Positions 1 through 6,947 are shown, counted from the first letter of the stretch. The stretch is DNA of 7,164 bases from an uncultured Bryobacteraceae bacterium (GCA_937921835.1 CAKZVG010000646.1:1-7164); one strand, 5' to 3'. Made by a program: numbers and translations. The notes: generated by a model from the letters alone, not told the origin.

Positions 1-119
1 GAGAACCGGCGGAGGTTGAGAGGAGCGGCGATCCTGCGGCCGCTCGCTGTTCAGTCTAGCAACAATTGCGATACAGTGTGGGGAGGTTCAACTCTTCGCG
101 AAAGGAACGAATCGAGAGC
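1..119. other. Leader region upstream of the oxidoreductase gene
   Basis: No gene can be supported here. Reading from base 3, 18 codons run open to a TAG at 57-59 and could be the C-terminus of an upstream gene, but the stretch is too short to judge. A purine-rich AAAGGAA lies at 101-107, 12 nt before the oxidoreductase ATG, and a GAGAG at 114-118 is too close to it. A GGGAGG at 81-86 is farther away. I see no convincing -35/-10 pair. Confidence 0.5.
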
Positions 120-1265
120 ATGCGCAAAATCAAGACCGCGGTGATCGGAGCCGGTTTCATGGGACGCGTTCACGCAGAAGGCATACGCCGCCTCGGACAC
201 GTGGAAATCGCGGCCGTCGCCGGAATTTCCGACGACGAAGCCAACCGCTTCGGCCAGGCGATCGGCGTCGAGCGCACCACCGGCGACTACCGCGCCATCA
301 TCGCCGACCCGGAAATCGAAGCCGTCCACGTCTGTACTCCGAACGCTCTTCACTATCCGATCTCCAAGGCCGCCCTGGAAGCGGGCAAGGCCGTGCTGTG
401 CGAAAAGCCGCTCACCCTGAACGCCGCCGAGGCGCGGGAACTGGTGGAACTGGCCGAGTCCCGGAAGCTCCCGAACTGCGTCAACCACAACCTGCGCTAC
501 TACCCGGTGGTGCAGCACATGCGCCGTCTGATCGAGGCCGGCGAGCTGGGCGACGTGCTGGTGGTGCAGGGCACCTACTCGCAGGACTGGCTGCTCTACG
601 ACACCGATTACAACTGGCGCATCGAAGCCAAGGACAACGGTCCGCTGCGCGTCACCGGCGATATCGGCTCGCACTGGATGGACATGATCCAGCACCTCAC
701 CGGGCTGCGCATCACGGCCCTGTGCGCCGATCTGCAAACCTTCCACAAGACCCGCAAGCGGCCCAAGGTGGCCATCGAGACCTTCGCCGGCAAGACGCTG
801 CGCCCGGAGGACTACGAGGAAGTACCGGTGGATACCGAGGACTTCGCCAGCGTGCTGCTGCGGCTGGGCGACCGCGCCCGCGGCGCCTTCACCGTCAGCC
901 AGGTCAACGCCGGCTGCAAGAACCGCTTCCAGGTGGAGGTGTTCGGCACCAAGTGCGGCGTGATGTGGAATCAGGAGCGCCCCGACGAGCTTTGGATCGG
1001 CTACCGCAACGAACCGAACCGCATCATCGTGAAGGATCCGGCGCTGCTGCTGCCCAAGGCGGCTGCCTACGCCGACCTTCCGGGCGGCCACGGCGAGGGC
1101 TACGACGACGCCCACAAACAGGTCTTCCGGCGCTTTTACCAGAAGATCGCCGATCCGTCGGCGCCCGTCGAGTACCCCACCTTCGCGGAAGGTCTGCGCG
1201 GCATGCGGCTGCTCGAGAAAGTGATCGAGAGCAACCGGAATCGCTGCTGGGTGGAAGTGGATTAG
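120..1265 (+). CDS. Gfo/Idh/MocA-family NAD(P)-dependent oxidoreductase
   Basis: Predicted cytosolic dehydrogenase of 381 residues that oxidises or reduces a hydroxyl group on a sugar, inositol or related cyclic polyol with NAD(P). The N-terminal Rossmann fold opens with AVIGAGFMG (residues 7-15), the dinucleotide-binding glycine loop. The family EKP motif, carrying the conserved lysine, is at 95-97. The C-terminal alpha/beta domain has NHNLRYYP at 122-129 and GDIGSHWMD at 180-188, where D181 and H185 fit the usual catalytic Asp/His. Length is typical. An in-frame TTG at 66 would add 18 residues before the Rossmann strand; ATG 120 is preferred because family members begin only a few residues before the glycine loop. 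No signal peptide or membrane segment is visible. Substrate cannot be told from sequence; the downstream glycan-degrading genes make a sugar plausible. A 145-nt gap separates it from the next gene, so it may be its own transcript. Confidence 0.93.
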   Translation: MRKIKTAVIGAGFMGRVHAEGIRRLGHVEIAAVAGISDDEANRFGQAIGVERTTGDYRAIIADPEIEAVHVCTPNALHYPISKAALEAGKAVLCEKPLTLNAAEARELVELAESRKLPNCVNHNLRYYPVVQHMRRLIEAGELGDVLVVQGTYSQDWLLYDTDYNWRIEAKDNGPLRVTGDIGSHWMDMIQHLTGLRITALCADLQTFHKTRKRPKVAIETFAGKTLRPEDYEEVPVDTEDFASVLLRLGDRARGAFTVSQVNAGCKNRFQVEVFGTKCGVMWNQERPDELWIGYRNEPNRIIVKDPALLLPKAAAYADLPGGHGEGYDDAHKQVFRRFYQKIADPSAPVEYPTFAEGLRGMRLLEKVIESNRNRCWVEVD

Positions 1266-1410
1266 GCTCAGCCGTTGCCCGGCCGGGCGGGCGCCGTGGC
1301 GGGCTGGTCCGGGTTGCGGGACCCGGCGCCCGCGGCGCTCTCAACGCAAGCGGGCGCTGGCGCGTCATATTTGGCGGATGCCGGCGGCCGCTCCGGCCGG
1401 AAACCTGTCC
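1266..1410. other. GC-rich intergenic spacer with inverted repeats
   Basis: This 145-nt spacer holds no supportable gene. It contains a perfect 12-bp palindrome, GCCCGGCCGGGC (1277-1288), and a 6-bp-arm inverted repeat CCGGGT/ACCCGG (1309-1314 and 1321-1326) around a 6-nt loop. Neither is followed by a T tract, so a standard intrinsic terminator is not supported. The AT-richer patch near 1366-1372 could belong to a promoter for the downstream gene, but no clear -35/-10 pair stands out. Confidence 0.5.
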
Positions 1411-2616
1411 ATGCCCCAATACGCCGTCAAGTACGCCGACGCGCGCGGCGAAATCCACCAGCAGGTGGCCGACGCGCAGTCCGAGCAGGAGTTGCGCGAC
1501 CGTTACGCGCAGCAGGGCTTCCTGGTCTACTCGGTGAAGACGCGCACCGGCGGCGCCCCGCTGGCCGGCTTGGGGCGCCCGAAGAAGCTCAATCTCGAGA
1601 AGTTTCTGATCTTCAATCAGCAGTTCGTAACGCTGGTGCGGGCCGGTCTGCCGATCCTGAAATCCCTTGATCTGCTGGCGGACCGCCTCACCGACCCGAA
1701 ACTCGGCCGCTACGTCAAAGGCGTGCGCGAGGACGTGCGCAACGGCGCCCTGCTCTCGGACGCTTTCCGCAAGCAGGGCGTTTTTCCGCCCATGTACGTC
1801 ACCTCGGTGATGGCGGGCGAGAAGAGCGGCGCGCTGGCCGAGGTGCTGGACCGCTACATCACCTACCAGCGGCTGGCGCTCGGCGTGCGCAAGAAGATCC
1901 TGCTCTCGCTGCTGTATCCTTCGATCCTCATCTTTCTCGTAATCTGCCTGATCGTTTTCCTGGTGACCTACGTGGTGCCGAACTTCGCCCAGCTCTACAA
2001 CAGCATGGAGGCGCAGTTGCCGGTGATCACGCAGGTGCTGATCGCGGTGGGCACCACCGCGCGCGCCTATGTGCTGGCCGGCTTCGGGATTCTGCTGGGG
2101 CTGATCGTGCTGTTCCGGCTGTGGTCGCGCGGCGAGCGGGCGCGCGAGACGCTGGACCGCCTGAAGCTGCGCACGCCGCTGGTGGGCGAAATCTGGATCA
2201 AGTTTCAGGTGGCGCAGTTCGGCCGCGTGCTGAGCACGCTGCTGACGGGCGGCATCCCGCTGGTGCAGGCGCTCGAAACCGGAGCGGATTCGCTCGGCTC
2301 CTCGCTGCTCCGCAAAGCCATCGGCAAGACGCAGCGCATGGTGCGGGAGGGGCAGCCGCTGTCGGCCTCGCTCAGCTCGACCGGGCTCTTTCCCGGTCTC
2401 GCCATCGACATGATCGAGGTCGGCGAATCCACCGGGGCGTTACCGCAAATGCTGGCCAGCGTGGCGGAGTTTTACGAGGACGACGTCAACACCCGCATGA
2501 CCGCCGCGCTGTCGCTGATCGAGCCGGCCATCATGCTCTTCATGGGCTGCTTCGTGGCCTTCGTGCTGGTGGCGCTGTATCTGCCGATCTTTTCGCTCAC
2601 CGAAGCGCTGGGCTGA
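1411..2616 (+). CDS. Type II secretion / type IV pilus inner-membrane platform protein (GspF/PilC family)
   Basis: Polytopic inner-membrane protein of 401 residues. In this family it anchors the assembly ATPase and drives pseudopilus or pilus subunit assembly. The sequence shows a soluble N-terminal region (about 1-60), then two copies of the family's cytoplasmic helical domain (about 64-187 and 266-390). The duplication shows in GEKSGALAEVL (135-145) and its counterpart GESTGALPQML (338-348). Membrane segments are about 164-190, 219-237 and 372-395. ATG 1411 is chosen because MPQYAVKY matches the usual N-terminus; a weak GGAAA lies 7 nt upstream. ATG 1378 would add 11 low-complexity residues. 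It is an orphan here: no ATPase, pilin or secretin gene lies beside it, so GspF and PilC cannot be told apart. The GH43 gene follows after 33 nt with no visible terminator, so co-transcription is possible. Confidence 0.93.
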   Translation: MPQYAVKYADARGEIHQQVADAQSEQELRDRYAQQGFLVYSVKTRTGGAPLAGLGRPKKLNLEKFLIFNQQFVTLVRAGLPILKSLDLLADRLTDPKLGRYVKGVREDVRNGALLSDAFRKQGVFPPMYVTSVMAGEKSGALAEVLDRYITYQRLALGVRKKILLSLLYPSILIFLVICLIVFLVTYVVPNFAQLYNSMEAQLPVITQVLIAVGTTARAYVLAGFGILLGLIVLFRLWSRGERARETLDRLKLRTPLVGEIWIKFQVAQFGRVLSTLLTGGIPLVQALETGADSLGSSLLRKAIGKTQRMVREGQPLSASLSSTGLFPGLAIDMIEVGESTGALPQMLASVAEFYEDDVNTRMTAALSLIEPAIMLFMGCFVAFVLVALYLPIFSLTEALG

Positions 2617-2649
2617 CGCGCGGCCAGCAAGTCTGCTAGACCTGTTCTC

Positions 2650-4110
2650 ATGCATGTGTGTCTGTTGTGGGCGGTGGTTCTCGCGGCGGCGGGATGGGCG
2701 GCGGAGGCGCCGCGCCCCACCGAAGCCCGGCCTTTGCTGTTGGGAAACTGGGCCGATCCCACCATCCTCAAAGACGGTTCCGACTATTACATGACCCATT
2801 CGAGCTTCGAGTGGCAGCCCGGGCTCCTGATCTGGCACTCGAAGGACCTGCGCGCGTGGCGGCCCATCGCGCGCGCGGTGGTGAATCAGGAAGGATCCAT
2901 CTGGGCGCCCGAGCTGATCAAGCATGAGGGCCGCTTCTACCTCTACTATCCGGCGGCCGGCAAGAACTTCGTGGTGACGGCGGATTCGCCGCGCGGGCCG
3001 TGGTCGCCGCCGGTGTCCCTCGGCGTCGGCCACATCGATCCGGGCCACGTCGTGGACGAGAGCGGCAGGCGCTACATTCATCTCTCCGGCGGCAACGCCG
3101 CCGAGCTGTCGCCCGACGGGCTTCAGGCCACCACCAAGCCGAAGACCGTCTACCAGGGCTGGCCGATCCCCGAGGATTGGGCCATCGAGTGTTTCTGCCT
3201 GGAATCGCCCAAACTCGTGAAGCGCGGCGGCTGGTACCATCTCACCAGCGCGCAGGGCGGCACGGCCGGCCCTTCGACCAGCCACATGGTGGTTTCGGCG
3301 CGTTCGCGCGGCCCGCTGGGGCCGTGGGAGAATTCGCCCTACAACCCCATCATCCGCACATGGAGCCGCTCCGAGCCGTGGTGGTCGAAAGGCCATGGGA
3401 CGCTGGTGGAAGGCCCGGCGGGCGAGTGGTACATCGTGCTGCACGGCTTCCCGAACGGCAACCGGACGGTAGGGCGCTCGACCCTGATCGAGCCCATCGA
3501 ATGGACGCCCGATGGCTGGTTCCGAGTCCCGGCCCGCTGGCCCGCTGGTTGGGACCAGCCGGCGCGCGCGGAAATGCCGATGAGCGACGAGTTCGATGGC
3601 GCCGAGCTGGGTATCCAATGGCAGTTTCACCGCCGCTGGGACCGGGCGCGCTTCTCGCTTGCGGGCGGGGTGTTGACGCTCGCCGGAGTGGGCGATGACG
3701 CCGGGCAATCGCAGCCGCTGGCGGTGATGCCGCTTCACCAGGCCTACGAGATCGAGACCGAAGTGGAGGCCGAAGGCGCCGCCGAGGCGGGGCTGATGCT
3801 GTTCTCCTCGCCGGCCGCCTACATCGGGCTGTCTCTGACCAGCGGCGGCCAGCTCCGCCGCCCGCAGCAGGGCATCCGGCGCTACCGCAACACCGCCGAG
3901 CCGCAACTGGGCGTGAAGCGCGTCGCGCTCAGAATCGTGAATCAGCGCCAGGACGTGCGTTTCTACTACCGCGACGGAGAAGGGCGCTGGCGCATTCTTC
4001 AGCCGTCGATGGAGATCTCGGCCTGGGGACCGGTTTACGCGGCGCTGTTCGCGCAGGGCCACGGCAAGGGCCGTTTTTCGTACTTCCGCTACCGCGGACT
4101 GGAGGATTGA
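2650..4110 (+). CDS. Secreted GH43 glycosidase with C-terminal beta-sandwich domain
   Basis: Glycoside hydrolase of 486 residues with a five-bladed propeller typical of family 43, whose members are mainly beta-xylosidases and alpha-L-arabinofuranosidases acting by inversion. Residues 1 to about 17-20 form a hydrophobic signal peptide, although its n-region has only a histidine and no Lys/Arg. Candidate catalytic residues are D36 in NWADPT (general base), D130 in HIDPGH (pKa modulator) and E185 in LESPKL (general acid). WAPE (85-88) and KGHG with H249 are also family-typical. From about 310 (MSDEFDGAELGIQWQF) the protein becomes a concanavalin-like beta-sandwich of the GH43 C-terminal type, which often shapes the active site. 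No SD is obvious before ATG 2650, so translation may depend on the upstream gene. The stop codon touches the sulfatase ATG. Substrate specificity is not readable from sequence. Confidence 0.92.
   Translation: MHVCLLWAVVLAAAGWAAEAPRPTEARPLLLGNWADPTILKDGSDYYMTHSSFEWQPGLLIWHSKDLRAWRPIARAVVNQEGSIWAPELIKHEGRFYLYYPAAGKNFVVTADSPRGPWSPPVSLGVGHIDPGHVVDESGRRYIHLSGGNAAELSPDGLQATTKPKTVYQGWPIPEDWAIECFCLESPKLVKRGGWYHLTSAQGGTAGPSTSHMVVSARSRGPLGPWENSPYNPIIRTWSRSEPWWSKGHGTLVEGPAGEWYIVLHGFPNGNRTVGRSTLIEPIEWTPDGWFRVPARWPAGWDQPARAEMPMSDEFDGAELGIQWQFHRRWDRARFSLAGGVLTLAGVGDDAGQSQPLAVMPLHQAYEIETEVEAEGAAEAGLMLFSSPAAYIGLSLTSGGQLRRPQQGIRRYRNTAEPQLGVKRVALRIVNQRQDVRFYYRDGEGRWRILQPSMEISAWGPVYAALFAQGHGKGRFSYFRYRGLED
4101..4105 (+). 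promoter_or_regulatory. Shine-Dalgarno of the sulfatase gene
   Basis: GGAGG sits 5 nt before the sulfatase ATG at 4111 and lies inside the last codons of the GH43 gene. It fixes the sulfatase start and suggests translational coupling across the stop/start junction. Confidence 0.8.
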
Positions 4111-5730
4111 ATGCTGAACCGGCGGCGGTTTCTCGGCAGTCTGGCGGCGGCGCCGCTGGCGGCGGCGGGTGCGGACCGGCGCCCCAACATCGTTCTCATC
4201 ATGGTCGACGACATGGGCTTCTCCGACATCGGCTGTTACGGCGCGGAGATCGCCACGCCCAACCTGGATTCGCTGGCCGCCCGCGGGGTGCGTTTCACGC
4301 AGTTCTACAACTGCGCCCGCTGCTGCCCCACGCGCGCCTCGCTGCTCACCGGGCTCTACCCGCATCAGGCGGGCGTGGGCTACATGGAGCCCGGCAACCG
4401 CTACAACAAACCCATCGTTGAGAAGCTGCGCGCGCCGCAGTATCAGGGTTTTCTCAACGACCGCTGCGTGACCATCGCCGAGGCGCTCCGGCCGGCGGGC
4501 TACCAGACCTTCATGGCCGGCAAGTGGCACGTTGGCTCCGCGCCGGGGCAGCGTCCGCTCGACCGCGGCTTCGACCGCTTCTTCGGCCTTCTGGGCGGCG
4601 CCAGCAGCTTTTTCAAGCCGCGGCCGGACCAGCTCTATTCCGGCAACCAGCCCCTGACCGAACTGCCGCCGGACTTTTACGCCACCGATGCCTACGCGCG
4701 CGCCGCCGTGCGCTTCCTCGAAGAGGCCGCCGCGGACCGGCCCTTCTTCCTCTACCTCGCTTTCACCGCCCCGCACTGGCCGCTGGAAGCAAGACCGGAG
4801 GACATCGCGCGCTACCGCGGCCGCTACCGCGACGGCTGGGACGAGTTGCGCCGGCGCCGCCTGGCCCGGCAGATCGAGCTGGGCCTCTTTCCCCCCGGAA
4901 CCCGGCTGACGCCGCGCCACAAGGACAGTTACCCCTGGGAGCAGGAACCCGACCAGGACAACATGGATCTGCGCATGGCCGTCTACGCCGCCATGCTGGA
5001 TTCGGTGGACCGCAACACCGGACTGGTGATCGAGGCGCTCCGGCGGCTCGGGCGCGAACAGAACACGCTGATTATGTTTTTGAGCGACAACGGCGCCTGC
5101 GCCGAGCCGTACCTGCGCAAGCCCGGCGGAGAGCCCAACCACGCCGCGCAGCTTCTGCCCTGGGCCAACGCCAGCAACACTCCCTTCCGCCTGTTCAAGC
5201 ACTGGGTGCACGAGGGCGGCATCGCTTCGCCCTTCATCGCCTGCTGGCCCGCGCGGCTGCCCGCCGGGGGCGTCATCAACACGCGCTGGACGGGCCACGT
5301 GATCGACATTCTCCCCACCTGTCTGGCCGCGGCGGGCGTGAAGTATCCTGCGGTGTACCAGGGGCGACGCATCCAGCGGGTTCAGGGCCAGAGCATGTTG
5401 CGCGCGCTCGGCGATCCGCGGCGGCGGCGGCGCGGCCCGCTCTTCTGGGAACACGAGGGTAACCGCGCCCTGCGCGAAGGGCGCTGGAAGCTGGTCTCCT
5501 ACTACAACGAGATTCACGAGGAGATGGGCAAGGTCGGCACCGGACGGCGCACCGGCGCCTGGGAACTGTACGACCTGGAGGCCGACCGCACCGAGATGGA
5601 CGACCTCGCGCCGACGCACGCGCGGCTGGTGCGCTCGATGATCCGCGCCCACCGCGCCTGGGAGTTGCGCGTTGGCGTCGTCGACTGGGAAGAGGTCATG
5701 AAGGCAGGCGGATTCTATGACGCCGGATAA
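4111..5730 (+). CDS. Tat-exported formylglycine-dependent sulfatase (type I, arylsulfatase-like)
   Basis: Type I sulfatase of 539 residues that hydrolyses sulfate esters, here probably on a glycan outside the cytoplasm. The N-terminus carries a twin-arginine signal, RRRFL at 4-8, followed by an Ala/Leu-rich stretch to about 21. The core opens with PNIVLIMVDDMGFSDIG (25-41), where D33 and D34 bind the calcium. The C-x-P-x-R signature is C71-C-P-T-R75, so C71 should become formylglycine. Other expected active-site residues are K138 and H140 (GKWHVG), H222 (PHWP), D326 and N327 (SDNGACAE), and K363 (FKHWVHEGG). The C-terminal subdomain ends around WELYDLEADRTEMDDLA. The set looks complete and the enzyme should be active if a formylglycine-generating enzyme exists; none is in the window. 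The sequence style resembles the arylsulfatase-type subfamily S1_4, from memory. Residues 437-441 are a five-arginine run. The last 14 nt overlap the next gene. Confidence 0.95.
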   Translation: MLNRRRFLGSLAAAPLAAAGADRRPNIVLIMVDDMGFSDIGCYGAEIATPNLDSLAARGVRFTQFYNCARCCPTRASLLTGLYPHQAGVGYMEPGNRYNKPIVEKLRAPQYQGFLNDRCVTIAEALRPAGYQTFMAGKWHVGSAPGQRPLDRGFDRFFGLLGGASSFFKPRPDQLYSGNQPLTELPPDFYATDAYARAAVRFLEEAAADRPFFLYLAFTAPHWPLEARPEDIARYRGRYRDGWDELRRRRLARQIELGLFPPGTRLTPRHKDSYPWEQEPDQDNMDLRMAVYAAMLDSVDRNTGLVIEALRRLGREQNTLIMFLSDNGACAEPYLRKPGGEPNHAAQLLPWANASNTPFRLFKHWVHEGGIASPFIACWPARLPAGGVINTRWTGHVIDILPTCLAAAGVKYPAVYQGRRIQRVQGQSMLRALGDPRRRRRGPLFWEHEGNRALREGRWKLVSYYNEIHEEMGKVGTGRRTGAWELYDLEADRTEMDDLAPTHARLVRSMIRAHRAWELRVGVVDWEEVMKAGGFYDAG

Positions 5731-6685
5731 GTGGCTTCGCCTTGCCGCTCTGCTGGTGGCGCCCACGCTCGCCGCGCAGCCGGCCGCCACGGTGCGCGTA
5801 TTCTACTTCGGCAACAGCCTGACCGCCAACACCATGCCCGCCTGGCACGCCGAACTGGGCGCGAGCGCCGGCAAGCAATGGAAGGTGGCCTGGCTGACCG
5901 GCGCCGGTGCGCCGATCTGGTCGCTGCGCGAGCGGCTGCTCGCTTCGCCGGAGAAGCTCGAGGAGTTTCGCGCGCAGCCCTGGGACGCGATGACGCTTCA
6001 GCCCTTCGGCTGGTGGGGTCTCGAGCGCGAAGAGAAGGGCGCCGAGCGCGGCGACATCCACAACGCATCGGAGATGATCCGCCTGTTCCTGGACGCCCAC
6101 CCGCGGGGACGCGTCTACCTCTACGTCAATTGGCCGAGCATGGAGGCGGTGCTCACCGGAAAGGGCAAGCAGGAGCGCGAGTATCCGGACCGCGGCGCCT
6201 TCGACTACCCCGCGCAGTGGCTCAAGAAGTACGATCCCGAAGCCCGCGCCAGGGGCGCCACGCATCGCACGCGCGACTACGCCTGGCGGCTATTTGAAGC
6301 GCTGCGGGCTCGCTTCCCGGAACTCGATCGCGAGCGCCGGCTGCGCATGATCCCGGCGGGCGACGTGTTCTTCGAACTGAATACGCTGATGCGCGCGGGA
6401 CGCTTTCCGGGGGTGCGCGATATCGAGGAGTTATACACCGACGTGCAGCACATCCGCTCCGGGCTGCCCCGCTACACGGCGGCGGCGATCTTCTACTCCT
6501 GTCTATTCGAGGAAGCTCCCGCCAAACTCGACTGGCGGATCTACAACGACGCGGCGCGTTACGGCGCCGATCCCTACCACGACCACGGCGAGCATCTGGC
6601 GATCACGGACGCCGCCGCGCGGCTTGTCAACCGCGAGGTGTGGCGCGCGCTGAGCGCTCACCCGTACACGCGGCTGAGGAACTAA
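5717..6685 (+). CDS. Secreted SGNH-like hydrolase, probable carbohydrate esterase
   Basis: Protein of 322 residues with an N-terminal Sec signal peptide (K5 and R8, hydrophobic 9-18, cleavage near AA-QP at 20-21). The fold assignment rests on three SGNH landmarks: GNSLT at 32-36 with candidate nucleophile S34 (Asn instead of the canonical Asp of GDSL); a Gly-rich loop TGAGAPIW at 61-68; and TDVQHIRSGLPRYTAAAIFY at 241-260, where D242-x-x-H245 is the expected Asp/His pair of block V. The region after the core (about 265-322) is rich in His, Tyr and Asp. SGNH enzymes act as esterases or acetylesterases, and the tight linkage to a glycosidase and a sulfatase favours deacylation of a polysaccharide. 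That role is inference; the family is not one I can name. ATG 5717 lies 4 nt after GGCGGA (5707-5712) and overlaps the sulfatase by 14 nt, implying translational coupling. Confidence 0.75.
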   Translation: MTPDKWLRLAALLVAPTLAAQPAATVRVFYFGNSLTANTMPAWHAELGASAGKQWKVAWLTGAGAPIWSLRERLLASPEKLEEFRAQPWDAMTLQPFGWWGLEREEKGAERGDIHNASEMIRLFLDAHPRGRVYLYVNWPSMEAVLTGKGKQEREYPDRGAFDYPAQWLKKYDPEARARGATHRTRDYAWRLFEALRARFPELDRERRLRMIPAGDVFFELNTLMRAGRFPGVRDIEELYTDVQHIRSGLPRYTAAAIFYSCLFEEAPAKLDWRIYNDAARYGADPYHDHGEHLAITDAAARLVNREVWRALSAHPYTRLRN

Positions 6686-6836
6686 TCCTCCCGCGGCGGC
6701 GAAGGAACTCGCGGCCGGCGCTCAGGCGCGGGCGCAGACGCTCGAGCGGGATGCCCGTCGCCGCCGCCAGACCGGCTTCGCTCCAGCCGGCGGCGAACTG
6801 GCGGTAAAGCTGCACGGCGAGCGGTTCGACTTGCAT
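6627..6836 (-). CDS. Small helix-turn-helix protein, sigma-70 region-4-like
   Basis: Small protein of 69 residues. Residues 8-47 read as consecutive helices (VQLYRQFAAGWSEAGLA, then AATGIPLERLRPRLSAGREF) and resemble the sigma-70 region 4 or Xre-like pattern of a short helix, a turn (TGIP) and a recognition helix, ending in Arg-rich FLRRRGR. It could be a small regulator; DNA binding is inferred from this pattern only. A GGGAGG Shine-Dalgarno lies 6 nt before the ATG. By my count about 86% of codons 2-50 end in G or C, against about half of codons 51-69. Codon 51 begins exactly where the convergent SGNH stop codon lies, so the last 19 residues are antisense to that gene and look like a run-on tail rather than an evolved domain. 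It is divergent from the gene at 6948. Confidence 0.6.
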   Translation of the reverse strand: MQVEPLAVQLYRQFAAGWSEAGLAAATGIPLERLRPRLSAGREFLRRRGRISSSAACTGERSARATPRG

Positions 6837-6947
6837 GGCGCACCTCCCGCTCCGCCCTCCAACCGGATGCGGCGCTCTCATTGGGACACGCGAAATTCCG
6901 GCGCCCGGAGCGTCAAGCCGCCGAGAAGTTCCGGCTACCATGGAGAG
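6837..6947. other. Divergent intergenic region with TTCCGG repeats
   Basis: This 111-nt gap separates the leftward HTH gene from the rightward Tat-exported gene and should hold both promoters. It contains a short inverted repeat, TCCGG-CGC-CCGGA (6897-6909), and a second TTCCGGC at 6929-6935 that repeats 6896-6902 at a 33-nt interval. The minus strand has TTGACG (6911-6916), close to a -35 consensus, but I find no matching -10. Whether any of this is an operator is undecided. Confidence 0.35.
6843..6848 (-). promoter_or_regulatory. Shine-Dalgarno of the small HTH gene
   Basis: On the minus strand this reads GGGAGG followed by TG, and ends 6 nt before the ATG at 6836-6834. It is the best-placed SD in the window and is the main reason for accepting this short gene and for rejecting longer upstream starts in the same frame. 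Confidence 0.7.

Noticed and set aside
3..59. C-terminal remnant of an upstream gene ending at TAG 57-59
   Set aside because: Eighteen codons without a motif are not enough, and the two other frames are equally uninformative.
66..119. TTG start 18 codons upstream for the oxidoreductase
   Set aside because: The extra residues are not family-like, and the Rossmann strand would begin unusually late.
51..1115. A 354-codon open frame on the minus strand
   Set aside because: It is antisense to the oxidoreductase, low in complexity, has no recognisable motif and no better claim than the strongly supported plus-strand gene.
1277..1326. Intrinsic terminator after the oxidoreductase
   Set aside because: Hairpins are present but no T run follows either of them.
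1378..1410. ATG 1378 as start of the platform protein
   Set aside because: It adds a low-complexity Pro/Ala stretch before the normal MPQYAVKY N-terminus, and its GGCGG abuts the ATG with no spacer. It cannot be fully excluded.
2625..2637. Hairpin between the platform and GH43 genes
   Set aside because: Only about four base pairs (AGCA/TGCT) can form and there is no T tract; this is likely chance.
2440..5790. A 1116-codon open frame on the minus strand
   Set aside because: It is antisense to the end of the platform gene, all of the GH43 and sulfatase genes and the start of the SGNH gene, each of which has clear family motifs. The translation is repetitive in A, R, G, V and H with no recognisable domain, as expected from the complement of GC-rich codons.
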